Positions 1 to 11,042 of a stretch of 64,000 nt of DNA are shown here, piece by piece; the stretch's first letter is position 1; each line of letters starts with the position of its first letter. Origin of the DNA: Labyrinthula sp. Ha (taxonomy: Eukaryota > Sar > Bigyra > Labyrinthulida > Labyrinthulaceae); the NCBI GenBank assembly GCA_015227615.1, contig JAALGZ010000003.1, forward strand, positions 124,001-188,000, written 5' to 3'. The position numbers and the translations under genes are program-made. A model generated the notes under the pieces. That model saw only the letters and a program-made list of their open reading frames with translations. It did not search any database and had not been told where the DNA came from.

Positions 1-339
1 CTGAGTGGGAACGTGAATATTTTATTAAATGAATGTAAATCTGCACAAGGGTTTAGTTGCTTCTGGAAATTGACATCCAACTTGTTGAATAGTTACAAAG
101 AAAGTATAGTTGACTCCGATCCAGTATCGAGGATAACGAAAATTTCAGCAAAATTCACACAAAGGGAAATTTGTCTTTGAGAACATACATTTTTATTGAA
201 CTGGAATGCCATAATCCTTTGGCTGGCTCCTTGGATCAGTGGATTGGATTTACCTAAGAAGGATATCAATGTCCCAAAAAATTGGGAGAAATTGCAGGAA
301 GAGGTGTTCGAACCATGAAAACCAGTTTTTTTATGACTT

Positions 340-1900
340 GAATTATTATTCACGCAGTGCTTAACATTCCGTTTATTGTATACCGCGATGCTTCAATATT
401 CTATTTGGGAGAAATTCTATCCTGGAACATAGCTAAACCCGAAAAAAAGTTACTCGCTACTTTTCAAAAGGCTAAGAAAACTCAAAATCAACAAAAAATT
501 GAAAAAAAAAGCTCACCGCCTTGCCAGAAGAATTAGAATACTCGAAATCTTACGCTCTTGGTTTTAAAGTTAAGGCGAAAGTAGACCAAAGGAGTTTACA
601 GCGACCTTCTTATGCAGAGCACCCGAATGAGCTCAGTTCGTATGCACTAAGACTAGTACTCTGTGATATTTTCATTAAAGCTAGTCATTGAAAGGAGAAT
701 GTGGTCAGCTGTTCGTAGTGATATCTTCTTTTTACCAGAAGCCCAATGTATCGAAACTTAACTAAAATCCGCTTTATATGAAGTTCAAGAAGAGTTTGAA
801 TCAAGAGGAATTAGTTTCGGAAGGTAAGATATTCTAGACGAAAGATTTTATATTGAAAATGACACATTGTACTACAAGGAAAGATTATTGTTCCATTAGT
901 AGACGCAAAAAGCCTATTACGACAACTACACCACAGTAAGATGGAAACTGCGAATTTAGGAATTGGCAGTGCATAAAGAATAGTGGTTGAACAATATTAT
1001 TGACTCGGATGTGGTAACAGAGCTTATTTAGTGGGAAGAGAATATATGGTTTGCAAAGGGAACCAAAAACTTAGAACCCCGTCGAACAAGCTCAGACATG
1101 TTGGACATCCAACAAATAAATTTCAGTCGATACCCGTCTATATGTTTAGGACAAGAGTCTTAAAACCTATATATGTATTTAAAATATTCTGTCTGTAGTG
1201 GATAACCTCACAGGTTTTACGATATTCTTACCCATTAAAAAGTCTGAAACCAGTATTATGTTGAATCTATAGGAAGTATGTTGCCTCTTCCTTGGTTTCC
1301 CGGAGCACCTACACATACGCAATACATTTAAAATCGAATTGATGACAAAATGAGCCGAGCAACACAGCGTAATCTTATTTTGTAGTTCCATCTAAACGGC
1401 TTACCAAAACGGGTATATTGAAAGGGTGCAACATTTACTAAAAGAGCAACTCAAGTGCAGCTTAGACAAACTAGACGAGAACTGGATGAATAATCTAAGT
1501 TACATTGCCTTCAAGCTAAACAATCCAAAGAATGAAGTGATAACCCCGCTAGAATGGGTGGCAGGAGAAGTAGGTGTTAGTTTACACGAAACGTATAAAA
1601 AGACGACAAGAGAAAGGTAAAACAAATAAAAGCGTGAAAATTATATGAAACCGATGAAAAAATCTTAGTAACCATAGCTACAGAAAGAAAATGAGACCAG
1701 GAGAGAGTAGAAGGGGAAATATTGAAAAAGATTGGAAGCCATTGTTTTCTTGTCGGTACAGAAGGGGTTAAATAAGTTGATTCGAAGGCGACAGTAAGGA
1801 TCCACTCATGAGAGTAGAACCGGGTCAACTAGATATTGAGAAAAGACAATATGAAGTACCTTCCATAATGGATAGTTAAGTTATGTATTTATCAGGTTGT
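340..1900 (+). mobile_element. Decayed Ty3/gypsy pol remnant (RNase H to integrase)
   Basis: The plus strand shows, in scattered frames, an RNase H-like start (IPFIVYRDAS, about 370-420), an integrase zinc-binding-like stretch (about 880-1060) and integrase-core text near 1190-1600, including NNPKNEVITPLEWVAG (the usual segment before the integrase C-terminus). The order RNase H then integrase is that of Ty3/gypsy. The element is heavily broken, with many interruptions, and no LTR was recognised, so it is an old fossil. The left 340 bases may belong to the same copy but show no clear motif. Confidence 0.55.
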
Positions 1901-2129
1901 GTTCAGTTGTCGGCATACTACCATAGTGTTCCACTTTCCAAAACAAGAAGAAAACATAGTTTTACTCAATAGCCGACTACTATAAGAGTTAAAGGTTAAG
2001 AAAAGGGGTATGTTCTTAATTTACAACAGAATATATATTACTTTCCGATAATACCTGTTATTGGTGTCAAGATTTCAGTTAACCTATATATCTTCGCCCC
2101 TTGAAAAATTGACGAGTACATATATCTTC

Positions 2130-4929
2130 TGTAGTCAGCTACAGAAAAGGATTCTCCATTCTCCTTTCCATATACTTCCTGCCAGCGTTTAATTTCTGCA
2201 GCTTTTCGTTCTTGTTATATATTTTTAGGGAACCATTGTTTCCCGGCTTTGATTATTATGTGTACATAGCTGTGTAATTATGCTGCTTTTGAGACCTTTG
2301 CTATGGTGTAATATTTTCATTTTTTGAATATTCTTTATTTTCAGAGAAAAAATTTGTTGTTTTCAGTTCTTTTGACAAACTCCTGAGTCACTGAACAGAT
2401 TTCTCTGAGTTTATTTCATTTCTTGTGTCCTAAAATTTATGTCAAATCGATTATACATCTAAGTTTTTGAACGTTTCTCTTGTTACGTTTCTAATCATCT
2501 GCTTGAATATGTGACCTGGATTGGTATCTCTTATGTGCCTGGTGGTAGTTATATTTCTAGATTTCTTCTCTAATAAGTGATATTCCGAAGAAGTTATAGT
2601 TGGTCCAAAAAAATAAGCTTCAGGCGTATGATTTTGAAGTTTTAATCATTTCTATTTGCTTAGGTAATATATTTCTGGCCAAAATGAGTATGTGCTATAT
2701 ATATCGGGCATTCTTGTTTTTAGGATAGCGAACGATGAGTTTTCAAGACCTTTCTACATTACTACATTATCTATATTAACTACTGCAAGAGCTTCGAAGG
2801 ACTAGTGCTTCTTATTTATTCTAGCCTTTAGTAAGAAAACACACATATTATATAGGGTTGTATCATTTGCTATCTACGCAGTTCCATTGAGTTGCGGAGT
2901 ACTTTTTGAAAGAATCTTCAAACTATTCTTCCTTTACTGCAAAAATTGGCTATGGATTTATTATTAAATTCTTGGCCTGGTCCATAAAAAGTGTCTTTAT
3001 AATAGATTCTTCTTCGTTCAAGATCTGTTGCAAAAATTCTTTTATAAATTTGAATGTATTTCTAATAGAATTGTGAACTTGAATCCATTTATAGTTAGAA
3101 AACGACTCAATGAGAACAATAACCCCCCACATTTTTCTTTGTATCGTTGAAGCAGATGCTAAGCGTACCGAAATATCAACGCTCAAGTGGAAATGCAGTT
3201 ATCTCTTCCATCATAGGTTTAACGATGGGGTTCTTGTGTCTACCAGGGGAGTACGCTGCACATACTCGTTTCGTATTGTTTTTGTAAGTTAAGTTATTGT
3301 ATTCCATAATATTTTTTTAGGATGTTTATTCTCGGATGTCCAAAGAAGTTATGAAATTTGAAAACGAATAGAATCTTTTTGTTCACGTAGACTATTAGAT
3401 TCTGAAACTAAAGATGCACCGAAAAGAATCGGTTTTTTCATAGGTACATTTTTATCTACTGTTTGTCATTACTAGTATATTGGTACATTTTCTAGGTTTT
3501 GCGGTATCCTTTAACTCCTTGCGGAGTAAAGATCTTGAAGAGAGCAGTAATATACCTTTTTTGAACACAGAACACTGATTTATCTATTTCTAGAGTTTTC
3601 ACATTAGGTAAAAATACGGCTGTTTCACCTGTTTTTTGTAGTCTCCGTCTCATGTTCCAATAAACTTGATTTTATCAATGTCTCTATTTTTTTGTAAACC
3701 ACATTATCTATTGGATGTAACATTCACAGATGCACAAGTTTCTAAAATAACTTTCCATTTTCTGTTCGGAGTAATAGTTAAAGCTAAAACAAGATCAGCC
3801 GAAAGATCTGAATCAAGAGACCCAACACCTTATTTTTTTTATCTGGACGAATCGTGGAGATCAGAGTCATTGTCGATTTTTTTGTAAAGTTGTTGTCTTC
3901 CTCTTTCTTTTTACTACATAATCCATTCGAGTTTAAGGCATATCATGGGATTAGTAAATAGCGATATGATATTCAGTTCTAATGTGCGCTCTCCGGCTGT
4001 ACTGGTGACAACAGACACCTTAGTGTGTTTTGCTACCTTTTCTCGAACAACCCTTACTTGAAAAAGCAATGTATTTCTTGTTAGATATAATATAACTGAC
4101 GTCTAACTCTTCCACATATTGAATAAATTTGTTTTAACCTCAAGATATGAATGTTTATCTGGATCAAACACTATGGTTTGTTCCAGATATTCTACCTTGC
4201 TAAAAAGAAACACTTTTATGATTGCCTCATTCCGTCAAAAGAAATAATCGTGTTGATATGAAACTCATTGTATTTCTGTATTCATTGATTAATAGTTCGC
4301 AACTACAGTATAACTGTAATTATAGTGTCTCTGTAATAGAACATAGCAGTTCGCAGCTTATGTAGTTGATACAAACTTCTGATTTTCTGATATTTTGCTG
4401 TCATAGTACTCATAAACTTAAAGTACATAGTCCAAGTTGAATACTTTCTTTTGAAGAGAGTTACTTAGAACATTTCCGAGAACCTTTTCGAGTGTTTTCA
4501 CTTGATGAAAACGATTGATGGCAAGAATTTCTTTAATTTCCTTCAATTCTATTTTCTGAAGTTGAAATATCTCGAAGGTTTCGAATGATGTTGATAGCAA
4601 CGTACCCTCAGATATACACCAAGCTTCATCGTCCTACTCAAGGGTGGAGCTGGGAGATTATTCTTTTTCTCCTGCCTCTTTATTGATTGTGGTATTGGAA
4701 ACTTTGAGATTGTAAAGGCTTCTTGTAAGCAGTTTTGTTTCGATTATCATACGCCAAGCTGCGTAGTCTTCCTTGGAAGTCAAAATACAACTATTATCTT
4801 TAGAAGTCAAAGTATTTGTAGTGGTTATGCTCTCTCTCTCTCTTGCAAAGCGGCTGTTAACCTGCAAGTTCGTATCATATTTTATTTGGTGCCCGAAAAT
4901 TAGGTGTCGGGTTGAAACTAATCTATATT
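2130..4929 (-). mobile_element. Old Ty1/copia remnant (gag to start of RT) with LTR fragment
   Basis: On the minus strand, gag-like text lies at about 4418-4867, an integrase core at 2950-3186 (VIVLIESFSNYKWIQVHNS) and a copia-type integrase/RT junction near 2160-2230. The order gag, integrase, RT start is Ty1/copia. A primer-binding-like site, complementary to the anticodon arm of tRNA-Asn, lies at 4851-4862. The sequence beginning TGCAAGT at 4863 is therefore its 5' LTR, which is split at 4929 by the next element and probably resumes at 9820-9854 (ending ACTTGCCA). Broken in many places. Confidence 0.6.
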
Positions 4930-5054
4930 TGTTGGAACAAGATTTATCTTCTAAAAGTTCTTATTATTATATTCTGCCTTGGTACCGAATAATAAGCTTG
5001 AAACATACAGTTATAACTAACTAACCTACGCAAAACTACTTATTTGCATCAACA
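4930..5054 (-). repeat. 3' LTR of copia 4930-9814
   Basis: It shares a long central block, including the pyrimidine-rich TTCTTATTATATTCTGCC-like stretch and CGCAAAACTACTTATTT, with 9687-9814. It starts TGTTGG and ends TCAACA. Confidence 0.85.
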
Positions 5055-5294
5055 CCTTCCCTTCGTCGGTACTCATCTAATATAACATTCTTTTGGTAAA
5101 TCTTTTAAACTCAGCGCTAGTTACAGCTCTGGTGAACATATACGAAAGGTTTTATTCTCTGGGAACATACTTTAACACGACTCCAATTCTTTTAAATTCT
5201 TGCCACACAAACTTAAATCCCGTATCTAAATGTTTTGTTCTTCCTGTAACCTCCTGATTATTTACTATACTCAGTGCACTCTGACAGTCCATTA

Positions 5295-6836
5295 CTATGT
5301 CTGTTGAAAATTGCACTTCCAACTCCCCAAGTAGAAAATAACATATTTCAGATCTTTCATCGCAATAGACGAACCAACGTACGCTGCTTCCATACTGCTA
5401 AGAGTTACAATAGGTGATTTTTTGCATGCGTAGTGTACTATTGATTTATTGATAAAAATACATCTTCCTGTTATTCGTTTTCTTTCTGGTGTGATAGTAT
5501 ATGATGTATCCACCAACATCTGAACTCTATTCTTCTGCTGGATCCTGTAGATTAACATTTTCTTCTCATGTGTTTGGTATATATATGCTAGGGTTTTCTT
5601 TGCTCGTTTCAATAAATTTTCTGTCGGCTCTTGTAAATATCTGCTGAAATAGTGTGAAGAGTAAGACACATCTGGTCTACTTGTTCCTGCTAGGTAGTTT
5701 ATTGATCCTACCACTTCCTGATATAGTTTTATTCCGTTTAATTTCTGTTTTCCAATCGTATCAACTTCTGTTCTAGATAGCGCGATCGTTACTGGCTTCA
5801 TATTCTCTATTTTAAACTTCTCACCGATTTTCTTGATTCTGTTCGATTGAGTTATTTCCATTTTTTCTTTTGTTTTCCTATTAAATTCTACTCCTATAAA
5901 TGTTTCTACTTTTCTTAAAGATTTCAGCTTAAACTTTCGTTGCATTTCTTTTTCGAATACTTCTACTTGATTCTTATCTCCCGCATATAACAAATGGTCA
6001 ACATAATAAAGAACAATTATTATATTTTTCCTTCCTTTTCTTTTTATGAATATGCACGATTCTGAACCTAAAGTAATTAAACCTAGATCCAGGAACACTT
6101 TGTTTACAGTCCCATACAATATTCTTGGAGATTCCTGGAGTCCGTATATCGAAGTTGTGGTTTTCCAAACGCAATTATTTCCGTCTTTTCCCATGTGTCC
6201 AGTCGGAAGCTCTAGGTACACTGAGTACGGTAATGTTCCGTATGTGAACGCAGTTGTAACATCAAGTTGTCGTATGTTTGTTTCCGTATCCATAGCTATA
6301 ATTGTAAATAATCTAGCTGAAATAATAGAAGCTACTGGGGAGTAAGCTATTGCTGTTTCAGGTAATATAAGTTTTGAATAGTTACCTTTTGCAACTACGC
6401 GAACCATTGCAATATATTTACCGTTTATATTCTGTTTCTTCACAAACAGTTCTATTACCGGAACCACTGTTTTATCTTTTGGTCTTTCTACCACTTCAAA
6501 TTCACCCACGGTTTCGAGAGAGGTTATCTCTTTATCATATGCGTTTAACCAAGATTCTTTATCTTTCCATCCCTCGATATCATTGAAACTCTTTGATACA
6601 GTTGCAGATTCAGAAATAACTACTGAGTAAATAATGCTTTTTCGAGCTCTAGAACCTGTAACAATATTTGAAGTGTCTATGTCATCGAATTTTTTAGGAT
6701 GAAACAGTGTTCTTGAAATTACTTCTGAAGGTTGTTCTTTGCTCAATATTATGGTATTTTCTGTCTCGGTTATAGTTTCTTCGTCAGTTAATTCTTCTTC
6801 GATAACAACATCGAAATCGATTTCTTTAAATGACAA
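5295..6836 (-). pseudogene. Copia reverse transcriptase and RNase H region
   Basis: A 513-residue frame contains Ty1/copia RT text: a start resembling WLNAYDKEITSLETVGEFEV, then VVAKGNYSK, LDVTTAFTYGTLPYSVYLELP, the YYVD region and the RNase H end around VDTSYTI and SSMEAAYVGSS. It is the longest preserved part of the 4930-9814 element and would act in reverse transcription of the element RNA. It is part of a broken fossil. Confidence 0.85.
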
Positions 6837-6932
6837 AGAAGAAAAGTGTTTGTGAAACCTTTCATAGTTAGAGTTGAATGTTCCTAGCTCATTCCACTTA
6901 GCATCCCGGACTTTTACCAGCTCTTGTTTATC

Positions 6933-7361
6933 TTACAAGGAAACTATTTGCATTTTAGATGATGGATCGTAGCCAAGAAAAGTTGCTTCAAGCTCAGGAT
7001 CAAGCTTGGGTTTATTATACACTTTCACAAACCCTCTTAAGCCAAAAAAATGTATTCTTTTTCGATCAGGTACTTTATTATAGACTAATTGGAAAGCTGA
7101 GATATTTTTCTTTCTTGCGGCGAAGTTGAGAGTTAGTACAGAATATATCGCTGCTAAGCACCAAAACCTTACGTCCAAGTTCGCTTGATATATCAGTGCT
7201 TTTGCTAAGAGGAATTTGGCCCTGTTGTAGCGCTCTACTTTATCATTCTCACTGAGTTGGTATGCACCTGAGTTCTCGTATAGTATCCCTGCTTCTTTTG
7301 TATAGTTTTTTGGTTCATGAAACTCTGTGCCATTGTCTGAGAATATTGTTTTTATTTTCAC
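6933..7361 (-). pseudogene. Copia integrase core fragment
   Basis: The frame opens with IFSDNGTEF, the second catalytic-Asp block of copia integrases. It continues with YENSGAYQLSENDKVERYN, the block with the catalytic Glu, then the segment that precedes the integrase C-terminus (FQLVYNKVPD). It lies upstream of RT as expected for Ty1/copia. Confidence 0.8.
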
Positions 7362-8159
7362 CTCCAGGTCATTCTGTAGTTTCAGTATTAGTTTTTTTTT
7401 ATTTCAAAAGACATGGAACCTTTTGACTTGGTCAATATCAATATAATATAGTTACTGAAGTTATCAACAACAGCCGCTGCATATTTATATCCTCTAATTG
7501 AGGTCAGAAAAGATCCAGCGGTATTTACATGAATTTTCTCAAACGGTTTCTTTGGAATGAATAAGGAAGTGGTTTCTGGGTTTACATTCTTTTTTATTTT
7601 AGTTTTGCTTTACTTGCCAGCTGCACATCCAATACAGAAACTTTGGGTTGAAAGTTTGAGTTTATTCTTTGTCAAGAGCATATTGTTTAACTGTGCAAAA
7701 CGGAAATGGTCGAGGTCCTCGTTTTTTATCGTTTTATTCTGTTGCAGTTTCATATTAAATACAGTTTCTACTGGTTGTTTTCGTGAGTATTGTGTAAAAC
7801 TATGTAGAATGAATTGTTCGTTTTGTTCCTGTAGTTTTGCTATGGTTCTACTTTCTTTTTCAATGGTGCACTTTTCTAACCTTTTGTTTACACCAAACCC
7901 TTGTTTCAGTAAACACGACTCAGATATTATAGTTCCTCTTTGATCTGGAATCTAATACACTTTGTTAAGAAGAAGTTCTATGTTGTTTTCCAGAAGTATT
8001 TTCATATCACCAATTTCAGTATTGTACTTGGATTTTCCTAATATTCCTTCAACTTCCAGGTCCTTAATTTTTGTTGTGTTAACTTGGTATTTTCTGTTGT
8101 TGGTGATATGACTAGTTGCTCCGCCATCAATAATAATATTTAAACAGTTTTCTTTGAAC

Positions 8160-8696
8160 CTACATTTTTTTTTCTTCGAATAACTTGGTTTTCAATATAA
8201 TCTTTGGATACTGTATTCTTAACATATAGTAAAATGATGTCCCGACTTCCTGTTCATATTGACTTTGAACATTTTCTGAATTTTCTGGTCTATTGTTATT
8301 TTCAGAAGTATGAAAATATTGTTTGAAAACTTCTTCAATAACATCCATAGTTTTGATTCTCACCAGTTTGGATTTGCAGTTCTTGCATTTATGATCTGTT
8401 CCTCCGTATCTGAAACAGTGTTCTTCATTGGATGTACATTGTTTTTTAACATGTCCATATCCTGTACATTGTCTACAACGTATTTGCTTTGAGTTTCTGT
8501 GCTTATTTAATCTGGCTTTGTTCACTGAAATTTCACTTGTTTCTGTAACGTTTTGTTGTTCATTGAAACGAAGCTCAAAAGTTGACTGAACTTTCACGAA
8601 ATAATTTATTGCTTCATCCAATGACGTACTTGGACATAGAAAGTTTACGGTACTAAACTGGTCATTTGATATCTTCCTAATAAAATGTTCCACCAT
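8160..8696 (-). pseudogene. Copia gag C-terminal part with zinc knuckles
   Basis: The gag-like frame contains a CCHC knuckle (CRQCTGYGHVKKQC) and a second Cys/His cluster (CFRYGGTDHKCKNC). It belongs to the 4930-9814 element and would bind element RNA in the capsid. Confidence 0.75.
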
Positions 8697-9004
8697 TGAC
8701 CTAGAAGAGTATCCACCATATAGTTTGAGCCTTGCAAATTTCCGTTTATATTCGTTTAAGTACTGCGATAATGTGCTAAACGAGATATCTGTTATATTTC
8801 TTTAACTTTTAACCTTTTGGCTTTCAATATCTTTCTCAAAGTGTTTCCTTAAATCTTCAAATGCTTTATACGGTCGTTTTTAATCGTTTACAAAGTGTAA
8901 CAGTTCCATAGTAATAGTTGCTCTTAATATTGTTATAACTTCTTCTCTAGATGTAGTAAATGCTAATCTCATTTTGTTAAAGCATTCAGTTGTTCTGCAT
9001 AGTG

Positions 9005-9379
9005 TCAATACATCTTTTGGTATACTACAAACGTAAAATCCAAACTCAGTTTTAATAATTCTGTTGGAGTATTCAAACTTTCCGGTGTGTATACCACCAC
9101 TTCGTTGTCATTGTATTCTAAGTTTTCGCTCATAATTCTCTTCTTAATTTCTTCTCTAGTAAATGGAAACTCCACTTTATCAAAACCTTTCTCTAATGAA
9201 ATTTTATCCATTGGTACCTTCAATGAAGCAGGTACTCTAACATCGTACATAACGTAGCATTTTGCATTTTTCTTTCCCAAAAATGAGCATATTGAATTCT
9301 TCCAATGAAGATAAGTTACTTTATTGTTTTCAAGCTTTGGAAGAGTATTCACCTTAATAATTGAACTTTCACTTCTCAT
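9005..9379 (-). pseudogene. Copia gag N-terminal part
   Basis: The frame begins about 300 bases inside the 5' LTR of the 4930-9814 element, with the typical copia gag opening (LPKLENNKVTYLHWKNSI). It is part of a broken fossil. Confidence 0.65.
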
Positions 9380-9686
9380 ATTTATCTTTTTCTTTGCTGT
9401 TTTGTTTCGTATTTCTTACTTATTACGGTATTCTGAAACGGTAACTTTCAGAATTTATAAGAGAAACTGCACACGTCACTAAGTGTTCACTTCTGTTTAT
9501 GAGCAATACCAAAGAAAATTATAAACAGTTATATTATCTAAGCTTTTCTCTGCTTATCAACTACTTTCACCTTTCAGAAATATTTCTTCTCTGAATATCT
9601 TCTATAGTTTCTTAAGCTTCAATAACTAGAAATTTGCTTCTTGTAATTTAATGTTTATATAATCTTCTGGTGTTAGGCTCTTAACC

Positions 9687-9814
9687 TGTTAGAACAAGTT
9701 TATCTTGTAAAAGTTCTTCTTATTATATTCTGCCTTGGTACCGAATAATATTTTCGAACCGAACAGTTAAAACTAACTAACTAACCTACGCAAAACTACT
9801 TATTTATATCAACA
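9687..9814 (-). repeat. 5' LTR of copia 4930-9814
   Basis: This is the partner of 4930-5054, starting TGTTAG and ending TCAACA. A primer-binding-like site lies directly inside it at 9676-9686. Confidence 0.85.
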
Positions 9815-9955
9815 ATATTCCTATCCCTAGTGAGTACTGAACCAGCACTTGCCAATGGCTCCTCTCGCGAAAGCACTATTATTAAAGACATCTTAAAATA
9901 ATGGTCCTAATCTTATCGATTTTAGTGCAAGAACAACATACCTAAAGGTTAGTGC

Positions 9956-10829
9956 TTAAAAGAAAGCTAATTGCTGAGTGATAATATTACTTCCAGAGTA
10001 GAAGATTGGATTATTTTTTTTATCATCTTCTTTCTTTTGTGGAATGTTCTCTGCATCCAATACCATAACTTTAGCTAATTTTTCAACTTCAAGAGATGGT
10101 AAAACAGCAGTAAGTTTTTCCATTAATCTTTTAGTTTCCCCCCTTTTTAACATTCCAGGCTGAAAGATAGAAATTTCCTGGAAATTTCTCGTTAGAGCAG
10201 TATCTTGTTTTCTTCCCATAGTGTTCTAAGAATAAAAATACAAACAAAACAAACTGTGTATAACAGCGGATGAACAAAATTAACAGCAGGAACTTTTGAG
10301 TTCGCACCTTGAGCAGCAAGGATCGAAATGTGTGGAACTTTTGCTTCCTCAGCCACTTGTGCTAATTTATCACTGATCCCAAACTCAATTTCCACAAATT
10401 TCTAAAATATTGTTTTCATGGAAAAATATACTTTTGCGCTACCCGCAATTTTTCGGGTGGTTCCAATGCAGTTGAACACACTATCGACTCCATCGAACTT
10501 TTCTTTTACTGATTCCATATCATCTTTCACATCCTCAACAACAACATTTTCTAACTTGTTGGATTGTGCATCGGTTAAATCAAACTTATACTTAGTTGGA
10601 TCAAAAGCAGATCTTCCAACACATATAACTTTTTTCCATGCATCTCTTTCTAATAAGTTTTTTACCACGTGTCTTCCTGTAGCCCCTGTTCCGCCTATCA
10701 CCTGAGTTCTAAGAAAAACACTAACTTATCTACCAAGGCTGTTCTTGGCGGCACAGGCTCTATTATTTAAACACAGAAAATGAAAAAACCTTTTAATTTA
10801 GCTCTCAAAGGTTCGTTTACTGAAACCAT
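9956..10829 (-). CDS. TIP30/HTATIP2-like NAD(P)-binding protein, five exons with tiny introns
   Basis: The exons are 10829-10790, 10759-10734, 10701-10432, 10401-10255 and 10225-9956. Together they give 753 nt (250 residues plus stop), against 242 for human HTATIP2. Each junction keeps frame and has GT...AG ends. The protein starts MVSVNEPLRAKLK and has the Rossmann glycine motif ALVIGGTGATGRHVV, then KVICVGRS, the conserved FNCIGTTR loop, the ISILAAQGANSK strand (like LLSSKGADKSS in HTATIP2) and ISIFQPGMLKRGE (like YSVFRPGVLL). HTATIP2 relatives are extended/atypical short-chain dehydrogenase-fold proteins; in animals HTATIP2 binds NADPH and regulates import and transcription. The substrate here is unknown. 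It is transcribed divergently from RPLP0, with 213 bases between the starts. The family call is firm; the exact function is inferred. Confidence 0.88.
10226..10254 (-). other. Intron 4 of TIP30-like gene (29 nt)
   Basis: It starts GTTTGTTTTG and ends ATTCTTAG. Removal shifts frame so that HPLLYT continues into NTMGRKQD and the family's C-terminal part. Phase 0. Confidence 0.85.
10402..10431 (-). other. Intron 3 of TIP30-like gene (30 nt)
   Basis: It starts GTATATTTTT and ends ATATTTTAG. The length is a multiple of three but it contains an in-frame stop, so it must be removed. Phase 0. Confidence 0.82.
10702..10733 (-). other. Intron 2 of TIP30-like gene (32 nt)
   Basis: It starts GTAGATAAGT and ends GAACTCAG. 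Removal joins RTAL directly to VIGGTGATG, restoring the Rossmann strand in phase 0. A nearer AG would break the frame. Confidence 0.8.
10760..10789 (-). other. Intron 1 of TIP30-like gene (30 nt)
   Basis: It starts GTTTTTTCAT and ends AATAATAG. It holds in-frame stops, and removal joins LK to EPVPPRTAL in phase 1. Confidence 0.75.
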
Positions 10830-11042
10830 GCTTGATATGTAGGTATAACTGAGTAATAGAACAACGAATGAAACTAGCAAAGTTTTCGTTTCTGTTTGCA
10901 TTTAGGCCATGTGGCCTCTAAGCTGCAATGGTGCATTACCCAAAATTGCTAAAACAGCAGAAAACTTCAAACCAACAAAAATTTAAAACAGGTTAAATAC
11001 GTTCTTGTTCAATTGAAGCACGGACTCCTACAGAAAATTAAA
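10830..11042. promoter_or_regulatory. Divergent intergenic region between TIP30-like gene and RPLP0
   Basis: These 213 bases separate two start codons that point away from each other, so both promoters and 5' UTRs must lie here or nearby. No TATA box or other defined motif could be assigned. Confidence 0.5.

Larger units (their letters stand above)
4930..9814 (-). mobile_element. Ty1/copia element, complete insertion with both LTRs, broken inside
   Basis: Short LTRs (4930-5054 and 9687-9814, both TGTT...AACA) flank a 4.9-kb body. The 5-bp sequence ATATT occurs immediately outside both ends (4925-4929 and 9815-9819) and is the target-site duplication. The minus strand encodes, in order, gag, zinc knuckle, integrase and RT-RNase H, the Ty1/copia order. 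It sits inside the LTR of the older copia remnant, so it is the younger of the two. The LTRs have clearly diverged from each other and the body has several breaks; it is an inactive fossil of moderate age. Confidence 0.85.

Noticed and set aside
10402-10701. TIP30-like frame as a complete one-exon gene beginning at GTG
   Set aside because: The Rossmann strand would lack its start and the protein would end early. Short introns on both sides give a full-length family protein.
11013-11042. Upstream in-frame ATG of RPLP0
   Set aside because: The ten added residues (MKHGLLQKIK) are absent from the family, and the MPTRQRK start matches the usual P0 start.
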